Made by a program: the position numbers and the translations under genes | NCBI GenBank assembly: GCA_034687125.1 | Contig: JAQGBZ010000055.1 | Location: 124,001-188,000 of the forward strand | Length of the DNA stretch: 64,000 nt | Reading direction: 5' to 3' | Origin: Neelides folsomi | Taxonomy: Eukaryota; Arthropoda; Collembola; Neelipleona; Neelidae | Notes under the pieces: model-generated | Told to the model about the DNA's origin: nothing | Databases searched by the model: none | Seen by the model: the letters and a program-made list of their open reading frames with translations, nothing else | Part shown: piece by piece, positions 1-14,500 of the stretch | Position numbering within the stretch: the stretch's first letter is position 1 | How the letters are laid out: every line of letters begins with the position of its first letter

Positions 1-2513
1 TCCCATTTTGACTAAAATTTAAATCGAGATAATTTGAGTGCAAATAGTGTATTTTTGAAGGAAAAGTTGATTTTTGGCAAGAATCCTTGTTTTGCCTCAG
101 TCTCGCCGCTGTCCATTTTAAAAAATAGTGTTGATGAAGTTGGACAGCACTGAGTCCTGCCATTCCCAAATGAAAAGTGAATTATTCAAATATAATGGAT
201 TTTAATGGAATAATAAGTAGGGGAGGTGATTATGTAAATTCCCTCGCACTTTATTCAATTGTACAAAAGACAAATGACCAATGTGGGTGAACCTATTAGT
301 TAACTTTATTATTTGTTGGGGTTGGTGAGGAAAATGAGTTTTTTGATTAACATATTCATATTTAAGCTAGTCTGACCAACGTGCTTGGAGGGACATTTAG
401 TTCTTAAATATTAAATGAGGATATTTAATTGGGAATGCACGGGAATGCAATTAAAATGAGTGTGGGCATAGCTAATTTGAAAAATAGGAGAGAGAATGGG
501 CCAAGTTTTTTAATGGCCATTTTCTCCACGTGCGTCAAGTGAGTTACTTCACAAACCCATTTACAAGTGTTATTAAATGTTAAAAGTTATTAAAGTTAAG
601 TTATATTAATTTTTTGTTATATTAAATTCCGTTCGAATTGGGCCAGTTCAAATAGAAAAAAAATCGATGAAGCAGCATTATTTTGATTTTAAACTCAATG
701 ACTGTTTTTATGTATTTTATGGGTTGGAGGAACGTTAAGCTTAAGAGCATTAAATAACTATAAGGAACATTAAAAAAGGCAAAGGAACGTTAGGAGACAC
801 TCGAGGTCAAATTGAAGAAACTTGAGGCACTGAAGAGACAACTGGGATTTTTTATTGCTGATTTTTACATGTAAAGTAGGAGATATGGTCATCATATTCA
901 GATTCTACGGTATACTTATCCAATCCTGGTACGTGTAATTTTACATAGGGAGGAACTCGTTGGAAAATGAAGTAGTTTTTATCCTACTCGACTTTAATTG
1001 GACTTGCCCAAACACCCGTCTGGGCAAATTCATGTTATAAAAGACAATTTTATATTTTTTCTACATTCGTTTCTTCCTACCTCTCGTTAAGCATAACATT
1101 GAGGAAGGGGAAAATTCTTTTGATTCTTATATGGTTTTATATACCACGTACTGTATCATATTGAAATATAAATACTTTATTTTGCCTATAATGTACTAAT
1201 ACATACTGTAGTTATTTTAATTGTGTTAAATATACCTGTATATATGAAGTGTGGTTTGATTAAGGAAGGTTCATTTGAATGTTCTTACTAATTGTGTATT
1301 ATTTGAAGAGTCGTCGAGAGATTCGTTGTTGATTGACGACTTTTAGCTCGCATTGGGTCCGCAAGTTGTTCAATGACAGGGTGGAGTTGAGGTTGACAAA
1401 TATTCCCGTTCACCTTTGACTCCATTCATCATCATTTCCCTCTCTATTCATTCTCACACATTGATAGATGATGATCGACGAACTTACAAAATATTTTTAG
1501 GACATTATGATTATGATATATGATACTTTAGGAAGTGCATTATTTAATAAATTATGATATTCGCATATTTAATTTTGTTAAGATTTTATCAGTATAATGC
1601 ATATTTAATACTTATAAATAAAAAAATATCAAAAAGCATACAAGTTAATGAGTTATCATATCGTGAGGTATTAAAAAATTACCTTGAGCTTGTGTATAGC
1701 TAAAATGACAATGAATGACATCATGAAGTGTTGGTTTAATGGATATGCCAACTGTATATGTGAAGTTTAAAATGAGCTTTACATTGAATATGAAGTTAAA
1801 GAAGATTCAATATTTAAATGGAGGATTTAATTGAGTGTTTATATAGCCATTGTCCCTTCACTCTTAAAATCCCATTCATCGCTCAAATGTCCATGTGACA
1901 ATTTCATCGGGTTTTTGTAGAAGATGGTAAAAGAGAAAAGTTCAACACTCACTTGGAGAGTCATTTGACAAGGGAATTTATTTGCATACAACACCATAGA
2001 TAGAATTGATCTTTAAAGGAGAAATCGCTTCGTCTCTTCTGACATACCCTGAAGGTGTGATGCAGATGGTAACTATACCTATACACCTATGCTTAAATAC
2101 TTGATACAGATGCATATAACATGTATGTCAGGTATCTACTCTACAGATATTTTATAAATTCTTAACTTCTATATTTATTCTCTTACATCTTGTATGTTTA
2201 TTTTATATACTATTTTATATATTCGCATTTTTGATAAGAATGGTAATAATGATGGGGAGATAGGACAATACGATGTAGTAAAAGGATAAAGATGTTAAAA
2301 TATTCATGTGTGTAAATGTAAAGGCGGAACGGAGACGCGTAGCATTGAAATTGACATTCAAAGTTGTCTCAATGAAAAGAGTCAGATATGGGAAAATGTG
2401 TTTACTCGATGAGAAAGATTTGTGAATTTTATGGACCTCTCGATCCATTTTCAACTCTCGTGCGTGTGTGTGACATTGATGAATCAAATGTGTGCTTTTT
2501 GTTTTTTTTACAG
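1..2513 (+). other. Intron sequence upstream of the first visible katanin exon
   Basis: This stretch ends in a pyrimidine-rich acceptor (T-run followed by CAG at 2511-2513) that opens the first recognisable katanin exon in phase 0. That exon begins inside the WD40 propeller, so at least one coding exon must lie further left. I looked in all frames for the missing N-terminal WD40 repeats (GH...W-D type motifs) and saw none, so this is most likely one long intron. The sequence is AT-rich, with TATAC/GTATA-rich patches around 1140-1250 and 2070-2230. Confidence 0.6.
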
Positions 2514-5500
2514 ATGTGGGATATCCGGAAGAAAGGATGTATCTTTGGATATAAAGGCCATAGCTCGACTGTGAACAGCTTAAAATTCTCCCCTGATGGT
2601 CAATGGATAGCGTCGGGTGGGGAAGACAACTTGGTCAAAGTAATTATTCTAAACATAACAATCTTAGAGTTTATAGTTTAATTGTAATTGTAATATAAAT
2701 ATGACTTTCGGAATGCTTTGGTTTTGAATGATAAATATGCAAATTTTGAAGGAGGGAATATTGTAGATGTGGAAAAATGAAATTGGAAAAATGTGGTTTA
2801 AATGAACGAGGAAATAAAATTTAAGAGGGAGTTTAAAAACCATTTGGATCTAATAGGTTTATCTTGAGTCGTAAATGCTGAGGAGGAAAGTTTTTAAGTG
2901 GGGGAGTCGTAAATGTTATTTGCCTTTTGAACATTCTGGATGGACCAACTGTCTTTGCCCTATTTAAACAAACCCTCTTTAGTAGAATCATTTCAAATGA
3001 CTGAAATGAGGATAAAGATCGGGAAAGTTTCATTTAATGACAAGATAGGAGAATAATAGATTTAAGAAATTTTTATTAAACTATTTTAATTTTATTACAA
3101 GAGTAATCATTTCACGTTACTATTTATTTCTTTTACTTTTATTTCTTTACTAAAATATTATATAAATTAAATAAATGGAGAATTTCTGGTTGTGTTGAGA
3201 AATGCCTTGTCTTAAAATGATGAACATTTTTGTATACCCAAGTTCAAATAAATGATCGAATATGTGTTTGGATTGTTGATTGGATCCAAAGATGAATAAG
3301 TGAAGCGGTGATGATGAATCTCTGGGTGTTTAAATAGCGGATCTCCTTATAGAGAGGAAAGTGAGAGGTGCAGGAAAAAAAGAGATGGTCAAAAGAGGAG
3401 TTTGGTCAATTTTCATATCTCGTTTCAAACTGAAGGTCTGTCGGATCACGAGGAAAAAATTTGTTTATTGATCGTTTCAACTTTCCTAAAAGAGAACTTG
3501 CAAGGATGTGCGAGGATTATCAAATTCATTCAGACTCCTTCACATTCAGAGATTCAGATGTTTTGTAAAAATGTTAAAGATTTAAACGTCATTTGTAACA
3601 AGTTTCCTTGATTTATTTATTTTTTGACAAATCCTCTTTAGCTTATAAGGTCAGAAATTGAAAATACAATCTGTAATTTGAATGGTTTGTATTCAGAATT
3701 TTTTTACAATTTCTTCTTTTTCTTGTTTTTCTTATTTCCAATGAACGGTTTGTATTTAGATAAGGAATTAAATGAAGGGATTAAAAAATGAAGAACAAGA
3801 GGTAAAAATTAGCTGTTGAAGGAGTTGAGGAATTTAAATAAAACAGGTAGAGTCGGTTGAGCTCCGCGTTTGATCAATTGTTAAATTGAGTCGGCAGCTT
3901 CTTGAGGGTTTATTAGAAGCTGTAAAACTCTGTAAAAGATATCACGAAAACATTTAAAGGATATTGAGTTAGAAACCAGATGTGAGTAAATCACGGAGAT
4001 GACCAACATCAGATTCAACATCTCCTTCATTGCGTTCCATTTCCCTGTGTAGTGGAAATTGGACATTGTGAATTTATTGTCCAGGCCCTCTGGGGACTTC
4101 AGAGGCGGCTGGTCGACATAATTATGAATTTACCGTTTAGGACTCAATTACCTTTACATTGATCATGAAGGGTGGATGATTTCGATAATGATAAATTGAC
4201 ATACTAAATATTATTATTGTAAATCATTTGTTTATTTCCTTCTGAAAAAATGCGAACTTGGCTCAAGGTTGTAATTTGAGGAACTTGTGAAGTTGCATAT
4301 CCTTAGGTGCTATTATTATTCAGATTAACTTACATTTGGACTATGCTTCTAAATTATCTATTCAAATGATATGAATTATGAGTTTATTATGACGTGTGTG
4401 AATGTTGATTGCTAAAAAATTATTATTACTGGTTATGATAGTTATGAATGTGAGATGGATTATTGAGATTATATAAAAAAAACTGATTGATTTTTTTGCA
4501 GATTTGGGATATTCGAGTTGGGAAGGTTTTGAGTGAATTTGGGAATCATACTGGCCCTGTGTCAGATGTTGAATTTCATCCACATGAATTTCTCTTGGCA
4601 TCTGCAAGTGTGGACAGAACCGTCAAATTCTGGGACCTTGAAACATTCACAATGGTCTCGTCTTCGTCTTCCGATGTTCCTCCAGTGAGGTAAGGGATTA
4701 AAATTAAATATGATCAATGTATAAAATTCAATAAATATTAACATTATTTGATTAAGAGTTTAATTGTGAATGTGATTTTTTAGGTGCATTTCTTTCCATC
4801 CAAATGGAAGATGTCTCTTTGCAGCATCAGCAGAAAACCTCCGTGTTCATGGATGGGAGCCAGCCGAAACTCACGACTCTGTCCAAACACCTTGGCTCAA
4901 AATTCAAGACATTGCCATTTCTCAGGACCAATTGGTAATTAAAGACTCTTTGTTTAATTCAACAATTTGAATATATCTTTTGAATTCTCTTCTTGCGAAT
5001 GTCTTTAAGATAATTTTAGTTCTTTAGAATAACTACAGTTCTAAAGAATGTCTTGCATGATCATGGTATAATAAAGAATTTCCAATGAATTTTTTTTGTG
5101 AAGAGTCAAAATGTAATCATTTCCCGTTGTGTGTTTCAGATTGGAGTGTCGACTCAATTGACAAACGTGGCGATCTTCATCGTGGATCTGAGTCGAGTTC
5201 ATCCTGTAGGAAACGCGAAGCTTGTCCGCGGATCTTCCTATTCCTCTGGACATACCCTGAGGAAGAATTTCAATAAGGAACGGTCCAATGAATTTGCCGA
5301 GTCACTGTAAGCATTTTCCCAACTTCAAACCTATCCATCTTCTTTATGTGGGAGTGAAAAGTAGCGTCTTGAGATGTCTTGAGATCTCCTTAAGCTTCTT
5401 TATAACTCCCACAATAAATGTACTTTTGTATTTTTGAATTTAAAACTTACAAAATCTCTCAAATGAATGAAAATTTTTATAAAGTTTTGATGAAGTGGAT

Positions 5501-8500
5501 GGAAAAACAAGATTTGACACATTTATAAATTACAAATGAAATGTTTTTATATTTGAATTGTGGAATTAACATTTGATTTTGATTTGATTTGAATAGGAAT
5601 GCGATGAAGGCAAGCGAAGAGTCTGACAGCCTTCCAACGGATCCTGAGGATGAATCTCTTTACCCTCAACCTCAAATCAATCATGCTGATTTTCGCCAAG
5701 TCTTTCATCCACATCGAGATCGTAAGATTTTTTACGATCTTAATGCTAATTTTTTCAAAATTTATAGTCTAGAGTTTTAACAAAATAATGCACCATTATA
5801 ATTTTAATTTATTTTTTTAGTTAATCGAACACCTCCTCCTCCCGATGAATTATTGCCTGATGAAGGTTTGCCCCAGATTTTCACGATGCAATACCTATAA
5901 AATTAATCTTTTATTTTTTAAATTATATTTTTTATTTTAATAATTGAATATAACTTTTGTTCAGAACCCATACGATCCACGATGTCTGACGTTGAAAGCA
6001 AACCCGAGCCAGTCAAGAGATTGAATAGGAATAAGATTGTGAACATAAGACAAGTATCGAATAAGAAAAAGTCACCCGAAGGATCTCCACGTCGGTCCAG
6101 CGTCCCTTCCCTACAAGGCTCAGTCCCCAACGTGTCCATCAGTCATCACCAAATCCCATCACATACCCTTTTACGAAGTCGAAGCCCAGAATATCTCTCA
6201 TCAAGCACAAGTCGGCAAAGTTCTCTTTCTGATGATTCCAGTGGGCCAATGTCCTCAAGAAGTACTGAAGGATCCTCTTTGAGAGACCGACCTGAAAACA
6301 CTTCTTATACAAGGTATAATTTACACAATATGTAAAATTTAATGTACATGCATAATCAAATATTTTTATCAGCTCTTAACGATTTTAAATACTTACATGT
6401 AAAATAACTAAACATTTTTGGATCCAAATGTGTTTATTAATTTTATCGATAATATTATTTGTTTTTATGAAATATATTTGTTTAGATTCTCAACGTTGTA
6501 AAGCACGATTGTCAACATTATTGGTTGCGCTTATTGCTAGATAATGTATCTTATTGTTAGATATTTCAATTTAATCACTTCTGAGAATAATGAAATTTAA
6601 AGTTGTAATTTTAATGGAAAACGAGCAGATATACCTGTATGTGAATGAAGTGGAAAATTCATTCATTAAATTTTTATTGAAATCCTTGCTACTGGTGCAA
6701 ATGTTATTGAGGAAGCTAAAAGTTGTAAAAGATAAAAAAACATTTGTTATAAAATAGATAATAATGACAATCATCAGATAATAAATGCATTAGTTTAAAT
6801 GTTTTTCCTCAAAGTACTTTATGACTAACACATGTTTTGATTTAGTAGATCAATGAAGCCGAGTCCTTCAGAGCCGAGTTTATCAGGACGAGTTGTTCCA
6901 GGGAATCCGCCACCGTTAACGCCAAGTTTAAGGACCGAACGGCCCTTAGCCCAATGTCAGGTTAAGCCAATGCCGAAGGCCCCAGCGTCCCTCCCTCACA
7001 GCCCCATTGAAGACCCATACCTCAAGACTGAAGAGTTCTGTAACAGTTTTACAACAAAGGGAAATTCCTTCATCAAAAGTGAACCCCAAGAAGACTTTGA
7101 CGACTATGTGCCAACTCCTATTGATAAACCTTGTGGAATTATTCTTTCTGATTTCCTTCCCGTAAATCAATTTTTAAATTAATTCTATTTATTAAAATAA
7201 TTATTTGGACACATTTTGAACCATTTCACACTGACTTTTCTAAAACCTAATAAATAAGATAATAATTTTTATTATTTGAATTATAGAAAAAGTCTTTAGT
7301 GGCGTTCCAAGGTGGCTATCATGCTTTGGATGTGAATGAAGCGGATGTGTTTAATAGTTTGAAAAAAGAACATCAGACTGTTGTGACAGTTCTCGTCACT
7401 CGACTCCGGAACTTGAGAATCGTCTTGAACCAATGGCAAACGAAGGATGTGAAGGTAAATTTCTATATTTTTGTGAGGAATAAAGTGCAGATGTGCATAA
7501 GTAGTACAATAAACTAATTATTTAGCAGTTGAGTGATTGACGTCCTGGTGAAGTTGTGTAGGAAGAAACCAAATTGAGAAAATGACCAACTTTATTTTTT
7601 ATTAGAGAGATGGATCAATAAATTGGTCCGCTCCCTTTTTTCCAAATCCTCTTTTAACTAATAACTCACATTTGACATCTTAACTACTTTTTCCATCCTG
7701 GTTTGGCCCATGTGGGAATATGTATATTTAATAATACTTTATTGCAGTGAGACTTTCATTTATTTATTGGGCTTAACGGGGCTTCTCTACGTGTCAAGAT
7801 TTCGACTTTTGCTCCAATTAATCCTTAAACGGGGGTTCCTTATTTGGAGTTATGCAATTAATAATATTTCTCATCCTACTCCACTACTCCTCATATGACC
7901 TATACTTATTTTTTATGATTTTCCACACTTTTGCTCTACTGTAAAAGTATAATTTAAGAAAAAGTTTTTATTTACAAATATTAAACTTTAGCATGAACTT
8001 TGAACAAAATGGTTATTTAATGTTATTTGACCTAATTACATCATAAATCGAATTGTAGCGTGATTTTTGAATAAACACGGAGATATAAATTATAAAATTT
8101 AAATAATTGTTGACATTTAATAACTTTTGTTAACGCAAAGTTGTAAATTAATATTAATTATCTATATTTATTATTTTCAGACTGCAGTGGAAACGGCGAC
8201 CAATATGCACGACATAGCCATTGAAGTTGATCTCCTCAGCGTCCTTACACTCCGACCGTAAGCTTTTCATCAATCAATAAATTTTCCATCACGAACTTTG
8301 GATGATCGAGCCATGGATGATTGTTGAAGTCGAGTCCAAGTTGAATCGAATTTGTTGAATTGGTGGACTATTCGAACACAATTTTATCAAACAAGTTGTA
8401 GTACTATTAGAGATCATAGTTGGGATGAAAAAATATGGAAAATACGCTTTTATTGATGACTGAGAAGAAAATCACGTAAATTCGTATATTTTTGTACAAA

Positions 8501-11500
8501 GACGTGAGTGATTTACTGGTCATGTTGATCTGTATGGAAATAATACGAGTTGGTTTTTTGTTCAAGTCCTTCATTCTGTAAGATGAGTTGTAAATAGCTA
8601 TCAGTGTATTGAACAAAAAGTATAGGTAGAATATGAAGGATCTTTTTAGCAGGTGAATTGTTTCTTTGTAAATGAAGGAAAAAAGGATAGAAGATGAGAA
8701 TGATTGCAGGGGACTTGAAACACTCATCGCCCAAATCTCACCCAATCATTCTCAAATCATTTTTCTTGAACAAATACACCTGTAATAAATAAGATAGAAA
8801 GGACGTAATAACAATACAAATATATGTATCATGCTTGTATTTGTTACTTATAAGAAAATAAGGATGATTTGTATAAGATAGAATGAGATGTTATAGGGAG
8901 AGTAAAAGGGATGAGTTCTGAAACCTCTGAAGGAGTCATTGAGGGAGTTGAGGTATAAAAGGAGCCGGTGGGTAATTGAGAAAAATCCACATGGCCCCTT
9001 CTTATTCCAATATTAGTAAACTCTGACCCTTTGTCGTTGTTTCTCAAGGGATCCGGTCTTTAGCAATTTCCTTCTTTGATTCGTCCCTTTTCCAACCCCA
9101 CGCAGACTCATTTCTTTCAATTTCGTCCAATCTTCCCAAGTGCGACCGAGAGACGTCGAGACAAATGCCGACAACGAGAAAACACAATGGAGAAATCCAT
9201 TTTCTCACAAATTTTAATAATAAGGGGGCTTATGGTTCTCGCAATCATCTTCCAAGTCTCCGATTGTTTTGGATCATCTTATTAATCTACACATTGGAAA
9301 ATCTCTTCTACTTCCCATTATCTAACATTCACAAAAATCATTGTTCGACTAGATTTTGTAGAGTAAATCTTATATGATTTGTATACTAGAGAAGTACTTT
9401 ATGGATAGGCCAGGATAAGGATGAACTTTATGGATAGGGATGAACTTTATAGAGATGAAATTACGGTATAGGGATCTTCATATTGTTCTGTTTGGATTGG
9501 GATCGAGAATGAGTTTTTGAATTTGTCAATTTGTGGTTTTCGAGTTTTTGAAAGATGAAGAAGGAGAAGGAAGGGAAATGGTAGGCTTTTCTTGATGGTT
9601 CTTCAAACATAATCGATGGATTATTGTCTGGGCCGTTGGAAAACAAGATTGTCTCGACATCCAAATTTCCTCTTGTGCAATTATACAAACTTGACTTTTT
9701 TTCATATATAATAATTGTGGTTTTACATTGCAGGTCGATTTGGAATTTGGACTTGTGTGTCTCGCTCCTTCCAACCATTCTTCAACTACTCAAAAGCCGA
9801 TATGAATCGTAAGATATTTTTTTGACATTTATTTCAGACATTTCTTTAATTACATTTTCTATATTGCTTTTATAATAAATGTAGAGTAATTAAATTATAT
9901 TACCTTTGTATACTTAAAAATATCTGTGCTTATATAATAATTATAATTTTAAAAGCCGACTCTGTGAACTATTTAAAAATTAATGGTGTTTGTGTTTAAA
10001 ATGCCATGAAATGTTTGTATGTATAAATTAATGAAGGAAATGGAATTTTTCTCATTTTACCTTTGGATGGGAAGAAAGGAAGAAGCTAAGGGAAAATGAT
10101 TAATAGGAATTGGATCTTTTCGATGATCAGATATAACAAGGCGTTGTTTAAGTATTATAGGAATTTAAAGGGTGTCGGATTTTATATATATATTTATATA
10201 GAGGGTCTCATAGTTTAGGATCTGGGTTGGTATGGTTGATGAAAGCCTGAGTTTAATAATTATAATTTGAGGAGCGTTAATTTAACGACTTCCTCCTTCG
10301 TTCCTCTTTCATTAGTCATTAGGATAACAAGGGAAGAGGGGAGGAGGGAGGGACGAATGTAAACTTCTGAATAATGTCTTCATTCATCTCCCATTCTCAA
10401 ACATTGGGAGAGTCTTGAGATTGTTGATTTTATCCAAATTGTGATTTCAAGATTTGATTATCGCCTTGCTCCACTCAACTCCTTCAATTTATTTGAGTTC
10501 CCTTCAATTCCTATGCTTCACTCCAATTCCTCTCTTCATTTTCTTACAAAGATCCCCAATGGGAGAATTTGAAGGGGACGTTTTTCATTCAATTTATTAC
10601 ACCATTGTTCAACATTAGCATTGGGACTCATAGCCAAAGAACCCAGAGATATATATTTTTAAAGGAATTGGAGGATTTGATGAATAATTCAGAAAGGAAG
10701 TTAAGAATGATTTGTTCCGTATACTTTACAGAGGTTCATATAACCCTTATTTAAAACTTACTTTGCCTTTTTCAATATTACGTACTTTGAGTCAGATTGC
10801 CTTTACATTAACTTTATTTAATACTCAACCTTATTAGACTTATTATATCATATGAAGGGGAGTTATTGAGACATGTGTCTTTATGATATTTTCTTTCTCT
10901 TTGGATCTCTTTGAAGAAGGGGAACTTTGAGGCTTAGTTATATGGAAAATTAGAAGATGAAACCTTTTTGAACCCTTTTGCTCTTGGGAGTGAAGGAAGT
11001 TCGGGAGTGAAGGAAGGCAGCAGAGTTTTATGAGTCTTAATATTGAAGGTATTGAGAGGGGGCTTTCGGAAAGTTTTCCTTTAGCCCGTCCCATTTCCGT
11101 CGGGATTAACATAATTTACGTGGATGTAATTAACTCGACCCCTTCATAATGAGCAACTGTTTGCTCTTTTTTTTAAAACCCTCGTCTCCACTAATAAGAG
11201 GAGAAGTTTTGGGAGTTTAATTTTCATTTTCATTTTCATTTTCCCAAACTGCTTCCCTTCTTTTCTCCGTCCCTTCCTTGGGCATGGCATTTCCCCCTTT
11301 TTTTACATTGAATTAAATGGGGTGGTTCATGTCGAGGAAATGATCGTTCATGTTTGCTTTTAATTACTTTCATGTAACTTTCATGTCTTTGGCTCTTACA
11401 ACGAGGAGGGCTAATTGGGCAACTTGTAATGAGTTTTATTTAACTGCTTTTATTTACTTTAAGCCCATAAACTTCCTGTACTTATTCTTATTTATGATGA

Positions 11501-14500
11501 AACAGGAATTTGAATTAAATTGTGAATTGGGTTTTAAATTGTAAAATTATAATGTTGACAAAAAAGAATGTAAAACGCTAAGAACAATTAATTTAGAAAA
11601 AAAGTCACAGTTAAAGAAAAAATAACTTCATTATTTTTAACTGCAAATGTTAAATAAATTAACTTCGGTTTATCTATATTTGAAAATTTTTAAAATTGTG
11701 AGGGATTTTCGGTTTTAATGCACATATTTCTCCGGGTTTGTTGTTAACTACATCTTGTGTAAAGGCGGGGGAAGGGGAGGTCGTGGTTGATAGCCAGCTA
11801 AGTGAGTCGGAGCTAATGTGTGTTTTGTCGGAGGGTCCGGAGGTCCCGGGCCATTGAGGACCGCGGGAAGCGGCGTCTCATCATGCACCGCATTTTTCCC
11901 TCCCTCGACAGGGACACATATGAGGAGGAGAGGATTGGCTCCCTTCGCCCAATACTCCGATCCGCCCACTCCTGGGAAGACCCTGCAAGGTCTGCAAGGG
12001 GACCCAACCCTTCATGTCAATCACAACTTTATCTAATTATCCTATCTCCTGTCCGGGTCGTTAGGGAAGACCCTTCCAACTGCATTCATCTCCATGTGAG
12101 TGAAAGGACGAGGAGGGGAGGAGGAATATATAGGCGATCCTATTCAATGGCCCTTTCAAGGGCCCCCTCTTTTCACTTCACTTAGATCATGTTTGGAATA
12201 GCAGAAATTGTAGTCCATTATTATTTAGGAGAATGAATATATTTTGAAGGGGCTCGCGGAGGGTCGCGAGCCTTTTGATTTCAATGTAAATATTCTCAGA
12301 GTTGGATTTCTCTCTTATGATTCTCCTATGATCTATAGGCGTTGAATTTGTATGTAACTGAAAGTAGTTTGGTTGGACTGGTTGGATGAAGATGAATTTT
12401 CCACATGTGGACCTTTAGGGAGAAGGATTTTGGAGTCGTTGGATGGCTGGAGGGGAGCTGCAACGGATTTCCTATTCAATCTCACTGGAGTTGGATCATA
12501 ATTTAATAAACCTTACTCATCCTATTTGCAGAGCCTTGGAGGGATCGAAGGGGAGGATTCAATTTCCTATGGAAGGAAATACCATAGGAAAATATAGAAA
12601 ATGATAGACACAAATTTTTATATATGAATGAATGAAAGATGATGTTCATTATTATCATACAAAAAATCATCAAGATATGAATTGTGTAAATAAGGAATTA
12701 AGGAATTTGGGTTTTGAATATTGAATGGGAAAATAAAGGGAAGATTGAAACATTTTGAATTTTTGAATAAGATATTTTTGAATGGGAGTTTTGAGAAGAT
12801 TATAAGGATTTATTATGAAATTAGGGGATTTTAAGGATTTATCCGTACTTAGCTTGATGGGTTTAAGTATTGCTTAAATGGAGTTTAAGCATTGTCATTG
12901 TTGTGTGGATTGGGATATTGTAAGAATAAGATAGTAAGAATATGATTTTTTTTCATATATTTATATTTGTTTTCTTTATATTTTGCTGTTTCCTTTCGAG
13001 TTGAGGAATTGTGGAGGTTGAGTAGTTGAGGAATTGGGGAGAGTTAAAAGGCTCTTGAGGAGATGGATGTCGGAATTAGGGGAATCCGCTTTGAGAAATT
13101 CATCCGTCTCGGTTCTTCCCACTGAGAAGAGAAGTTGTAGGGGAATTTGAGGAAAATCTCCTCGTTATCTTCACCTGATTTCCCCTTCAAATGTCTGGTG
13201 GGAGGCTTAAGCGCCTTAACTTCCTTATTAACTTGACTAATGATGAGAAAATGGGATTGGAAGGAGAAATATTTTACTTCTTCCCCTCTTCAACAGACGA
13301 ATAACTCAGACTTTCAAACATTGAAGGAATTTCACCATTTCTTAATGTCTGGCTTAAATGAACCTAAACATGTTTTGTTTAATTTAAATTAAACGCTTTT
13401 TATGAGTTTTGAGAAGATTTCATGTTGAATGAATTTTACTGAATTTTATGTGAGAAAATTAAACTCTTTTGATCTATTTTAAGTATACGGGAATTTCAAA
13501 GTTTTAGATGAGTTTTATGTGAATTTGATTCATTTTAAGTTCAATTGGGGCTAAAACTGAAATTAAGTTAAATTGGATTAGGTTAAGTTTTTTGGAAATG
13601 GGTTTTCTTGTGAATCTCGGCTTTTTTCTATTGATGTTGGTTAAAGATGGTTTGCCGACAGTTTGTTTATTGATACTTGTGAGTTTAATGATTTTTCTCT
13701 TTTTGTGTGGTGTTCTAGGCATATGACAGCTGGGTGCAACTCTCTGAGACTCATCCTTAAAAACTTCTCATCCGTCATCAAGACGAATATTGAGAGTCCG
13801 ATACAAACCGTTGGAGTGGATATTTCAAGAGAAGAACGGTAAGCTTGAATAACTAATTACATATTACAATTACTTCACTTCCTCTCTCTTCCTCTTCATG
13901 TTATCCACTTGTTAAGTTATGAGGAAAATAATGGTTAAAATAATGATTACATGATGATTAAACATGGAACCTTTGATAGAACCTAAAAGGCCATCTTTAG
14001 GATATGGAATTACATGGAATATTGAAGAAACAATTTAATGTATTCTTGTTATAGGAAAAGAGACATACAGGTAAATGGTAATTATCTCCCAAGTCTCCAG
14101 CAGTGGGAGATTGTTTGGGGGAAATTATGGATTTGTGGTTCTTTGGGTTTCCGCATTTCTCCGAATTTCACCCAAACCTCGTTGGGCAAACTCTCATTAT
14201 CTCTCCCTACATGACCTGTCATTGATTGGTTTGCATGTTTTGGAACAATTCAACTATTCTCAGACTTTTCAATGACTAAACAAATAACTAACATTGGACA
14301 GATAGTCTTTATTTAAGTGTACAAATCCTGGTTATATTTCTTGTAAAAGAAACATGTATGTACCATATGTACTAATATCAGTATCATATGGACCATGTGA
14401 TATGGTACGTATATACCTGTGTAATAGATACGAGTTTTGGAGTTTATTTGTTAATAATAAGGTGTATCTTTTTATAATATAATATTAGCAGAAGATATAA

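Larger units (their letters stand above)
9809..13718 (+). other. 3.9 kb katanin intron separating the two halves of con80
   Basis: Donor GTAAGA and acceptor TGTTCTAG join ...KSRYES to [16 protein letters not shown], an uninterrupted stretch in vertebrate KATNB1. Most of the intron is AT-rich. Exceptions are a CATTTT microsatellite at 11221-11243 and a GC-rich island at about 11760-12276. No nested gene is supported. Confidence 0.75.

Noticed and set aside
11748-12185. Long overlapping open frames on both strands in a katanin intron
   Set aside because: No similarity to any family I know, no splice partners, and long chance frames are expected in a GC-rich block lacking AT-rich stop codons.
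14055-14070. Possible 16-nt katanin microexon between TTATAG and GTAAAT
   Set aside because: Including it would break the reading frame, and the flanking exons already match vertebrate KATNB1 in length without it.
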